From positions 314,886 through 378,885 of the forward strand of contig WMCF01000152.1 of NCBI GenBank assembly GCA_009792885.1: a stretch of DNA of 64,000 nucleotides, in the 5' to 3' direction. Origin of the DNA: Eremophila alpestris peregrina (taxonomy: Eukaryota > Chordata > Aves > Passeriformes > Alaudidae). A program made the position numbers and the translations under genes. Of this stretch, positions 25,928 through 36,077 are shown one piece after another; position 1 is the first letter of the stretch, and each line of letters starts with the position of its first letter. The notes below the pieces were generated by a model. It did not search any database. It had not been told where the DNA came from and saw only the letters and a list, made by a program, of their open reading frames with translations.

Positions 25928-28900
25928 TCTTTTCCATAGCATTTATTAAGACAAGGCAGACTGTAGGTTCTGGCAGTCTAGACAGAACCATAATGTCTCT
26001 TCTGGCTTTTCTCATTAATTTTGACAGATTTGAGGGGTTGGCATTGCTGCACAAAGAGGTTTCAATTAACCCTTCTAATGTGCTTGTACCCTAGGCTCAT
26101 TTTAATTCACTCAGCAGGGTTTGCCTGTACCAATCACATCACCTTATGCCTCTGTCCCTTGTTTTTCCCCTTTGGGAGGCAGATCCCATAATACTTTATT
26201 ACTACAAAGATGCCATTAATCATGTTGGAGAAAGTTTGCTGGAAGTTTGTAGAAGGCAGCTGTTGATAAATGCAGAAATTGCAGTTACTAATTTCTCACA
26301 AATGCTGATATTTCAAGGTATTTCTAGATAGCTGTGGGTATTTTCAGCTATAGAATATTTTTAAACAGAACATCTGCATCTCTACTCCTAAGCCATTACT
26401 TGTAAGAGAAACAAATCCCTGTGAAGCACACCATGATGTCTTTGGGGCATAATGCTGTCCCTGTTGCCCTATCACCAGCTGTTCATTATGAAATTATGTT
26501 GGTAATTATGTTGTTGGCTCCATTAACATGACGAGCTAGCGGAGGCATTTGAGTTGTTGCCATTTTTTTAATTATTCAGAAGCCTTTCCCTCCTTATTTT
26601 CCTTCTTTCAGCTGCTTGATGGCTTTCTCAGAAAGCTTTCAGATTTATTACATGTGTACCTAGAAAATCCTTTGTGTACAGAAAAGTTTTGCTCTGCCAT
26701 TCTTCTGTGTTACACTTAGAAAAATAAAATAAAGTGTGTCACAGCTTATGGAAGGATCAAACCCAGGCTGAGATTTAGGAATTTTGGGGAGGGGGTGAAT
26801 GGTACAAAAAACAGGGAACAAACCCCTCAACACTGTTGTTTTAGACCTCTCCCTGATGCCCAGGTTTGTTCCTGTAATCTTCTTCTTAAGAGTTAATGTG
26901 CAACTTTGGTTTTTTGTATAAAAAATTTGCCTACTCTGTTTCTCTTTTCCTATCCTTTAATATAATATAATCATTTAACTGTGAGCCATTCAAATTTTGT
27001 CCTCAGAATGCTTTTTTTCTTTTTTCTCAATTGTCTATAAAACTATTGAAATGCTTCAATTGTGAGCATACAATGAATGATCCTCCTCTAATCTGTTCCA
27101 CATGGATGGTGGGCCAGTTTGTACATTCAGTACACAGCACTCCTTAATTCAGTTAAAACCAGAAAGACTGAGACAGTTGCAACCTATAAGATCTTTATAA
27201 AAAAATGTACTTTAAAAAAACCCAAAATTCCCATGCCACATCATAGACACCCTATTGAAGGCACAAATCAAAGGAAATAAAACAAGGGGAAAACACAAAG
27301 AAATTGAGCTTAGGTTCAGTCTTCAAAAGACAGAATTATATCTTTTAGTTGTGATTTGGGGGTTCTTAAACTCTGTGAAGAATTTCTGAATCTTTTATGG
27401 TTATACTTGAATATTTATTTTGATTTGGTTTGGTTTAGTTTTTTTCCTGTGTTCCCTCAGAAGGGAGCGGGTGATTCTCAGCCCTTCTAAAATTCCTCCC
27501 ATACATTTGAAATATCCAGAGACTTGTAGTAATGACCAGTGGTGGTGAACTTCCAGAGGATCAAAGATCTGGCAGGACCAGAGCAATAACTGAAGAACCC
27601 AAGTGCTGTAATACAAGGAACAGCTGGGTCACTTCAGTGGGGACATCAGACAGGAACCCAAGCAGGGAAAGGTTCTTTGGTTTCTCCTGGGCTTGAAATA
27701 CCCTGGGAACCAATTCTCTTGTGGTACATCTGCTTCCTGCCACACTGAAATTAAGATATGCAGAAGTGCCAGTGCATTTCTTTCTTCTCTCTTTTTCCCC
27801 TTTAAAGGTTTACTGAGACCATCAGAACTCCGAGTTTTTTGCTTGATTGAAGGGAGGCTTTGGTTTGTCACAATTGTCAGCTGCTGGGGATGTTTCTGAC
27901 CCAGTAATCAGGACTGCTTAGGACTGTCCACAATAAAACCAAGTCAGTGAGAGATTGGCTGTGGTGCCAAGTCAGGGTGCTGTGGGAGAGAGATGTAATA
28001 TATTATATAGGAATATGTCAGGCTCTGGGCTATTAAAAGTTCTCATTATTGATTGTAGCAGCCAGAGAGCTTAACTTCATGGCTTGATGTAGGTTCTGCA
28101 TCTAGGGAAGATGTAGTGGATATTTAGGAACCAATAAAAGTCAAATCTCTGAATTTATGCTCAAATAAAACACTCCATATTCTTTATTAAGGAAGATGAC
28201 TGTGAGAATCCCACATAAGCACGCTGTTCCAGTTATTCCAGCTATTCCTGTGAAAGTCTGGGGGTTTGCACTTGATTTTTCTTCAGTGCACAAGGTAATG
28301 TGTGTATTTACAGATATGATGAAATTATATGTTTCAAAAGGTGAAGGTCTTTTTAAAGGCCTTTTAATTAGTCTTTAATGCTTGATTTTCTAAATTTGCC
28401 GTGTCAAATCCCAAGTCCAACAGCTGAGTAAGAGAATTCCAAAGGTAAGTGAGGGGAAACAAAAGTTGTTGGCTGATGTAAAGAATTGTATAAACTGAGT
28501 TTCAGGCACCTTTCACATTCCTGGGCCAAAATAAATGTGTTATTCAGCTACTTAGAATATTTTTGGAGATGAAAGTTTTTTAGTTATATGCAAATTTGAA
28601 TCTTCATGGTTTGGTAAAGGGCTAATACGGAGGTTTTTATTCAGCTTCAAGAAGGGCTTTATTGCAAAACCTCATCGCCAGAAGAAGCAAATTTTTCTAG
28701 AAGAGATAATGCAGACATGTTGAATCTGGTTGGGCAGAAAAACTGGGTTTTGGAGGCAGGTCTAATACACAGTGCATCAGCCTACTTGTTATCATGTAGG
28801 ACTTCCTTAATAATTGTTCTGAAGGTTCCATAGCCATGGTGGGCCAAAAAGACAACTGGGCAAAGATACGCCTGGAGATGCAGCTGCCCAGATAAAAGTT

Positions 28901-29674
28901 CTGCCATGTGGGGAGGAAAGCAGAATGAAAGTGTGCCCAGTGGGTGGAAGTTCCTGACCCTGCCAGTGGGTAGTCAGCTGGCTCTGCTGAGGGCAGCCAC
29001 ATGAAAAGGTCCCTCTGTGGCCACAGAAAAAAAAAGCCTTTCTGGCCCCAAGTGGCCACAGGGAAGGGCCCTCCCTGGCACCAGATGTGAGGCTGCTGCA
29101 GCAGCCTGCAGTCTGCAAAAGGGGAATGTGGTGGGGAAGGCTTTTCCCTGAAATTTGTCGGAGGATGCAGAAATATTTTGAATTTCTAGCCCTGACAGTC
29201 CCCTGCTAGCAGCCTGGTGATGCTGTGGGGGGAAAAACCTTCAGGCATTTCTATAAAATGGCCTTGTACTTCTAAACCTGAAACTGGAAAGTAACACATT
29301 GGCTTTGTGTGTTTTACTGGCTGAAGTCTATTTGGATTCTTAGAGGGATTCCTCTCAGAAGGGTGCCACATATGAAACCCTCATGACTGCAAAACATCAA
29401 TCCTGGATCTTTAATTCCCTTGCACTCACAGAAAAAAAATCTGTGCTTTGCTTAGTGTCTACAACGGTGCTTTCTCTGCCAGTGCTCTGGGTAAAGAGGT
29501 TTTCTTTTGCTGTTTGGGCAGCCTTCAGTGATGGGATGGATTTATCACACTGTCCTGATGACTGCATGTGTCTTAAATGTCTCACCTGTGAGTTTAATTA
29601 GGTGATTTATTTAATTTGGAGGTGTGACATTCTCATTCTTGAACTTCTAATGCTTGCATTTTCTGACTTTATCC

Positions 29675-29689
29675 TTTTTTTTTTTTTTT
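29675..29689. repeat. T15 run in a polypyrimidine tract ending in AG
   Basis: T15 followed by CCTCTGGCAGG resembles a splice acceptor. The downstream sequence quickly meets stops in all forward frames and has no cadherin motif, so I treat it as a cryptic acceptor or simple repeat. Confidence 0.7.
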
Positions 29690-30954
29690 CCTCTGGCAGG
29701 GACTGAAATGTTCTTACCAATTCAATCCATTTCTTATTACATGGCAGCAGACCTCATTTAATTAAATGCAAAGTTATAAACCAAATGGTTCCCAAATGTA
29801 TGCTGCTTTTTAAGGAAAAAAAAAATTCCAAAAAGAAAAGGAAAAAAAAAAAAACAAACCCAACTCACAAGCAAGTGTTTGGTGGTGAAGGAAGGGGAAA
29901 AATAACTGCTTGTGGCATTTCTTACCAGTTTTATCCCCTGTACCAATTTGATGTTTATCTCTGGTTTGCTGTGAGGTTGAAGGATATTGGGTTTCTGTGT
30001 TTATGATTCTGGATGTTCTGATGTGTGTTTTAAAGTCAGTGTGCTGTTACTTTGTTAAAGTAGCCAAGGTTTGAGCAGTGCTTTCCCTAATCCAGGTTTA
30101 ATTCCCTCTGCTGCATCTGAGAGAGTGTCTCTTCTGAGGGAGCAGAAGATGATGGAGTGCTTAAATTACCTTAAAATACTGTTTTCAGAAAGAATGAGGA
30201 TTTTAGCATTGCTTGCTTTGCCTCGAGGAAAACTTTTTTTTTTTTAACCTTCTGGCTTGGAAATGTCAATGTCCTGTCCTGGCTGGTAGCCTTCTGCTGG
30301 GACAGGATTGTTCCTTTTCAGTGTCTTTCATCTGGACTTTGGCAAGAAAAGTTAGATGTGACCACGGTAGGTAATGCATGTCCAGACAATGCCTTATTGT
30401 CTGCACGGGCTGGAGGCAGAGACCTTGCACACCACTTAGAATCAGGATTAAATTACCAACCTTTTGGGCATTTTCATGTAAAATGCTCTTTATTATGGTT
30501 TTCTCATAGCTGAAGCATGAGTCACTTGCAAGCCATAATAGGTTTTGGCTATGCTGCATGATGAAGTGTTCTGGATGCAGTGAAACATTTAATCAAGACT
30601 CCAGGCAGTGCAACTCCCAGTGGTCACCTTAACAGATAGGGAAAAAAAAAACAAGGGAGAGAAAGAGAAACAATTATGGCACCTTTTCTTTACAGCACTA
30701 GGATTAATGTTTCTTAGAGACAACAGCAGGAAGTAGCTTCTTCTTGAATTTTTATTTTAAATTATGGTGAAAGCGTATTTATGCCTGAAAGCATATTTAC
30801 ACCTTTATAAAAGGGCCTTGGTTAAAAAACCATCAGATCACCCCACTAAACTTTACATAATATGATATTAGCTCCAGGGAGGTTCTGCAGTGTTAAAATA
30901 CTGCAGTTGGAGCCCACAGATTAAAATTACCTGGGAAATTCCAGCACTACACAT

Positions 30955-31660
30955 CAATCCTAGTAACACTGATAAGGATCCACACGAGTTTGTTTAATGG
31001 GCGGAGCAAAACACGCTCCCGAAGTGCACTGAGCCCTAAGGTCCCAAACAATTTCAAGGCTGGTAATCAGTGGTGATTCCTGATTCTGTGAGGTAAAAGG
31101 AAATACTTGTATAATCCCCAGTCTGAATTGCTGCTGTCTTGTACAGGGTTGATGTTTTATTTGCTTTGGGGCAGCCGGAGTGGGCAGGGCTGGGGCCTAG
31201 CACAGCTCTCGCATCCTGTCTTTCATTAAGCTTCACCTCAGACGTCAGAATTAAGTCTTTTAAACCTGGCTTTTAAATTTTCATCCCCCAAACAGTGCCT
31301 TTTTAGCACTTTCCCCTCATGTTTTCTCCCCAGCTGCAATCTTCCCCCTGTTAATAGTGGGATTCTTAACAGCATTACATTTCTATTTAACGGGTTTGCT
31401 GGCCTGCAGCACAATGGGCTAATGTGATTTTTATTGTGCTGGAGTGTGCTGGGATTGTTTGCATCCTGGAAAATGGGATATTCAGATGCCTCATTCAGCC
31501 TCAGCTATTGCCTTGTCCCAAGATATTTTCTTTGTAGATGGGCTTTCCATCTTGTTGTGAAAATTGTAAATGTGCACGATCAGTAGTTCAGGTTTTTCAC
31601 CTTCCCGAGCTCTGCTGTTATTGGATAATTCAAGCTATTTCAAAGCATAAGTGTATATCT
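30955..31660. promoter_or_regulatory. Candidate conserved noncoding element(s)
   Basis: Visible features are a GC-box-like GGGCGG at 30999-31004, retained CpGs in an otherwise CpG-poor intron, a CRE-like AGACGTCA at 31240-31247 (seven of eight positions match), and several TTAA/TAAT homeodomain-type cores between 31260 and 31430. The stretch lacks simple repeats and transposon signatures. It resembles vertebrate intronic enhancers only by general texture. The call is inference and needs an alignment. Confidence 0.3.
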
Positions 31661-33124
31661 TTTTACCCTCAAACCTACTGTTTCCCAGTGATTTAGAGCA
31701 AGGCAGGAAACTGGTTCAAAATGGGCTATGGGGTTTTATATATTTATATATATACACACAAAGTGTAACCATTACTTCCCTGGTGTGAGTGGCCAATCTC
31801 ATTGCTCATGTCAATTGAAAAAACAAAGGAATCTGTGCATGCATGTGTGTTTCCCAGGATTAGGGAATGATTGCTTGCTGGATGAAGAAGGCTGAAGTGA
31901 TGAAGGCAAGAAAAAAAAAATTACTAGTGTTGGCCACGTTCTTCAGTCAGTTACATGGATGGGGTGAATTAATAGTTGTATTCTTTCCTTTTGTCATCAT
32001 GGGTGATATTATTTAGAATATTTACCAAGGGAGGGGGAAATAAAACCCTTTCACTTTTATTCAGTTCAAACTGATAATGTGCTGCACGCCAAAGAAGAAA
32101 AAACTCCTTAATTTTGGTTGAAGAGGAAGGATCATTTAATGACTTAGGCATAGACAAAAGTCCTCAGGGTGAGATGGTATCTCCTGAGAGAGGCAGTGAA
32201 CCTCAGGGCAGCAAGCAAAGGGAAGAAGAATGACTCACCACATAAGCATAAGTGTTGCCTCTGCACTCTGTTTGATCTTTAATCAAATCGTTGCAGCGTT
32301 TGAGGAGGCATCTGGGAGTTCCTCCCCTCTCAGGTTGTGTTCTATCTATGGATCTGTGATCCAGAGTGTGCCGTGGATAGCCTGGCTCCAAGCAAGGATT
32401 GCCCTTCTGGGGCTCCCAGGGCAGTTTGCTGCTGCTACCTGAGCTCCTTCATGTCTCCTGTGTCATCTTCTTTCCTCCTCTCATTGTCATTTGATAGGTG
32501 GGAGAACTTCAGAGAACTGTTCTGTCTGTGAACCCTCCTGGCTTTGGAATAAAAAACCCCCTGGATGTGAATAACTGCAGTAAAACAGGACAGGGTCTGT
32601 GGCCAAGTGAGCCCCCTGGTTTATGGGAGGTGTTAGGATTGGTTAGAATTTGGCACATTGCCTTGCAGGGCCATGTTTTGTTTTACATACCTTTGTAGCT
32701 CATAAACCCAGTCACTAAAATAATTTCTTTTTCCAGAATGAAGCTCTCTTTTTAAGCTTTTTATGTTGAGCATGGAGCCTGTCTAGCCTGCTCAGTAATA
32801 GTTACCTGGGGTGCCAGTATTTTTGAAGTGGAATTGGTGTTTTTGCTCTTACAAGTGAAACTTCATCTTTTAGCAGCAGTTTCTTAGTTCAACAAATTAA
32901 TTTGAATGAGCTTAAGAGTAGTTTATGTCCTAAATGCTTTAATAGATCCTGTGTGCTTTAAAACTTGAGGTCTTGATATGATTCCTGTATCTGTTAACAG
33001 CTGAGATTTATCTGAATGGAGAAAGAACTATTTTTCCAACATCCACACTCAGAGTAAATTGAGGCAGAACTGTTTGAGGTGAGTGCTGCCCTGCCTCAGT
33101 CTGTTCTGAATTTGTTTAGAGAGG

Positions 33125-33157
33125 AAAAAAAAAAAAAACAAAAAAACAAAAAACCAA
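33125..33157. repeat. A-rich tract interrupted by C
   Basis: A14, C, A7, C and A6 form an A-rich simple sequence. The sequence to its left does not resemble an mRNA copy, and no AATAAA lies immediately upstream, so it is not a clear retrocopy tail. Confidence 0.75.
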
Positions 33158-34574
33158 CCACAGGAGGCTAATTTGAGCAGCAAATAAGAATCTTTACAAG
33201 ATCAAGGCAATTAAAGCTTCCTCTGCTTTGAAAATGTCAGTGACAACAGGCTGCAGCAGTCAGATTGTCACAGATGAGGATGGGCTGGCCATCTGTAACT
33301 GTGGCAGGGGCAGGGCATTATTGGGAGAATGTTAATGAGCCTGTGAAGGAGAAATTTGATTCATGCCCAGGGAAATTTGTGGTATTGTTTGGCTTTCTAT
33401 ATTGCTGATCTCTTGTGGTCTGTTGTATGCCTCTGGTTTTGCATCTTAGCTTGAGTCAAACACAGAACAAGCACACAAACAAAACTAATAAAAAGACCCA
33501 CCCCAAGATGGTTTGCATAGAAATTGATATGTGAAATCACTGTGTTTATTTTACAAGGGTTGGTGAATAAACAATGTGGATTTGTCTGAACAACAAGCTC
33601 TGAGGGAAAGCTTTGATTTTCAGTCTTTTTTTTTTCTAGATGTATTAAATGTGTGAAGGAAAAACAGTGTACCAGAATTTGTACAAAAGTAGAGTGATTT
33701 TGTAGAGATTTACATGCATGTGGATAGACCAAAGCTTTCTGATTTTATTTGTTTTCATTTTCCCTTGAACAACAAAAGCAAGCTGATATTAATCTATTAA
33801 TCAGTTTTCTATCACAGTCTTAACAGATTTAGGAGAGACTGTAACTATTTGTGTTCTCATGGCTCCTGCAGAGATTCAGGGCTGTTCAGAGGAGCAAAAC
33901 CCCCATCAGTGCCTGGACCACTGGAGAGGGCAGGTTAGGGTGTAAAAAACCTGCAGAGACACTTAACTATCTTTGCTGTATTCTTGGATCCTCACTGTTT
34001 TACATTATTCGAGCTGCAGGCAATGCACAGCTCCCATCCCAAACCCCCCAAAAGTTGTCACAAATTTTTCATATGATTTGTACAGAGGATAATTTCTCAC
34101 CATGGAAATGGGTTCTGGTGGTGAAACATCAGCTGTGAATGTCATGTATGGTAGGAATAAATGAACTGCAGAGCTGCTTTACCTTGGAACAGGGGAGGAA
34201 GGCAGGAAGAGTGTGCTGTGCCAGTTCATGGGCAAAGGAGGGCTGGCAAAACCCTTCATCTGTCATTTCAACCACCTCCCTCCCATTTCTGTGATTAATT
34301 GTCACCCAGTCTCCTAGAAAACCAACCTGGGCTGGTTCCTTCTCTGAAACTTTGTGTGGTGAGATGGTTGTCAATCACTGTTGTGATGCTCTGCCCAGCA
34401 TTCCCTGTGCTTCTGCTGCCAGGGATATAAATTTAATGAAGGTTTTAACCTTCTGGGTTGATCTGTCTCAGGCTGTGAATTGTTTTGTGTACCATTTTTG
34501 AATGGCCAAAGGGATTAAATAGGGGATAAATAAATCATGGCCTTCTATGAAAGACCCCTGTTTTTGTCTCCATA

Positions 34575-34700
34575 CACATATTGCTATTATATTAATATTA
34601 TTAGTAGTATAACGTAATAATTTAGAATTACTATTAATACTAATATTAACATTAACATTAATACTAATATTAACATTAATACTAATATTAGTATTAATAT
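34575..34700. repeat. AT-rich tandem of an 18-bp unit ending in a perfect 24-bp palindrome
   Basis: The unit ATTAATACTAATATTAAC occurs at 34633-34650 and 34657-34674, with a 6-bp ATTAAC spacer between the copies, and again nearly complete at 34675-34691. The last copy continues so that 34675-34686 (ATTAATACTAAT) and 34687-34698 (ATTAGTATTAAT) are exact reverse complements. The flanks contain related TTA/TAA triplets. Replication slippage or hairpin-mediated expansion would explain it. Confidence 0.88.
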
Positions 34701-35414
34701 TTCATCTGTGTTTGGGATCATCCTGGTGATGAACAGCTTGGCAATTGGTGGTCCCCATGAAAACAGAACAGAGAAGAAAATATTATGACAGGGGACTAGA
34801 AACAGTAGGAATCATAGACTCTGGACCACCAGAAATGTCTGTGTTGGTTATATCCAGAGCAGCTTAATCCATATATTTTCAGTGTGGTGCATGGAGGATC
34901 CTTGTGGATAAGGGCACAGCAGATACTGGAGTGTAAATTATGTTTTGTCTGTCAATCCAGGATGACTTCTTTAAGTCATCCATGTCTTTGCCTTTTACCT
35001 CTCTCTGTTCCTTGCTTCTTTCAGCTACTCATTTTCTCCTTGGTAGGTCTTTGGAGTTTGGTGACTGTTCAATATTTTGGGTCCAAAACCATACCTTCTT
35101 TCCCATGATAAATATAAACCAGCTGTGTCTTCTTTTCCTCTTTTGGAATATATTACATTCCAGACCCAGCAACAAGAGAAGACGTAGCTCTGCATCTTTT
35201 TGAATTAGCATCAGCAGGGCAGAAATCTTGCTTATGAAAAACTAGGGATAAAGATCACAAAACAACCTTTCAGGAGCTATCATTCTTACTTGGAAAGGCA
35301 TGCAAACATGGCATGTGAAAAGAACATTTGTTGGGTTTTTGGATAGGCAAGGGGAGTGGGTGCTGGTGGGTGCACCTAAAGCAACGTTTACGTTTGCAAT
35401 CAGAGGAGAATTTT

Positions 35415-35432
35415 GAGAGAGAGAGAGAGAGA
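35415..35432. repeat. (GA)9 microsatellite
   Basis: Nine GA dinucleotides lie in a row in the intron about 500 bases upstream of the first FAT4 exon of the window. GA repeats can bind GAGA-type factors. Nothing here shows that this one is functional. Confidence 0.85.
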
Positions 35433-35479
35433 AAAGCAGATTATTTGCTATAAAATATATTAAGTGCAAGGGTGTTTTT

Positions 35480-35940
35480 TCCCCCTCTCGGAACGGAGAG
35501 TTGCCAATATGTAAACATTTCAGGGAGAATTTTACACCACCTCATCTTTATGTCAGGCAGCATTTAATGGTTGAGCGATCTCCTGCCCCAGCGCTTGGCA
35601 GCTTTTCTCCAGGGGCTGACTTTGAGGATTACAATGACAGTCTATCAGTGGATCTTTTCCAATAAAAACTAGGCTAGGACCGTTTAAAATATGTTGCTAT
35701 CAACAAGTCAAATTAACTTTATTTGTGTTAGAGGATTTCCTAGGAGTATTTTATAACAACGTGGAATTTTAATATCCGGATGGGCTTTTCCTATTGTTGG
35801 TGGGGTTTGGGAATGTGCTAATTCATGTGATTAAGAGCAATTTACCTGATTTCTTTCAGAATTATGTTATTAGTAACATTCAGGTCCAATCAGTGTCCAG
35901 TGCTCACTCAGGTTTGTTTTTTTTTCCTATTCCTGCTTTT
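35480..35940 (+). promoter_or_regulatory. Candidate conserved intronic element upstream of the 132-nt exon
   Basis: Between the GA repeat and the acceptor the sequence has no simple repeats until the T-rich splice tract. It keeps several CpGs (for example around 35489-35495, 35572-35593 and 35760-35778) in an intron that is otherwise poor in CpG. It also carries AT-rich homeodomain-type motifs (AATTAA, TTAATG, TAATAT). That texture is common in conserved elements flanking exons of developmental genes. It may be an enhancer or a splicing-control region. No alignment was possible. Confidence 0.3.
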
Positions 35941-35945
35941 TGCAG

Positions 35946-36077
35946 GTGGAAATAACACTTCAGGACATCAATGACAACCCCCCGGTATTCCCCACAGACA
36001 TGCTTGACCTGACTGTGGAGGAGAACATAGGAGATGGATCTAAAATACTGCAGCTGACAGCCATGGATGCTGATGAG
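35946..36077 (+). CDS. FAT4: FAT4 exon a: cadherin linker and start of EC repeat b
   Basis: The exon is 132 nt, giving 44 codons in frame 0 at both ends. A T-rich tract ending TGCAG precedes it, and GTAGGA follows it. It begins VEITLQ, the last beta strand of one EC repeat, then gives the linker DINDNPPVF. The next repeat starts with the calcium glutamate in LTVEEN and ends the exon at the DAD calcium motif (AMDADE). The protein matches FAT4 as I remember it, especially DMLDLTVEEN and GDGSK. Frame 0 is confirmed because the next exon continues in frame as GANALVTYT. It is isolated by more than 35.9 kb of intron on its left. Both ends are in the same phase, so skipping it would keep the frame but remove a calcium linker. 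It is too short to be found by ORF length alone. Confidence 0.93.

Larger units (their letters stand above)
1..35945 (+). other. FAT4: Large FAT4 intron (3' portion), probably intron 1
   Basis: No exon is recognisable in this stretch. Cadherin linker motifs (DxNDN followed by P and F) and LDRE motifs are absent from all six frames, while they are frequent to the right. The stretch ends at a clear acceptor, a T-rich tract followed by TTTTGCAG. In human FAT4 a very large first coding exon is followed by a very long first intron (established knowledge, from memory), and this block fits that intron. Its contents are listed separately: two GC-rich blocks, three CR1 fragments, homopolymers, an AT tandem with a palindrome and two possible conserved elements. 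The short ORFs here are not cadherin-like and show no family I recognise. An unrecognised noncoding RNA or alternative first exon cannot be excluded. Confidence 0.75.

Noticed and set aside
29675..29700. Polypyrimidine tract plus AG resembling a splice acceptor
   Set aside because: The downstream sequence has early stops and no cadherin motif.
31731..31760. TATA-like and alternating TA/CA stretch resembling a promoter
   Set aside because: It is a simple dinucleotide repeat with no downstream exon.
33125..33157. A-rich tract considered as the tail of a processed pseudogene
   Set aside because: There is no mRNA-like body, no AATAAA just upstream and no visible target-site duplication.
34575..34700. 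AT-rich tandem considered as a CRISPR array or replication origin
   Set aside because: The units are contiguous or separated by a single 6-bp spacer, without unique spacers, and the context is a vertebrate intron.
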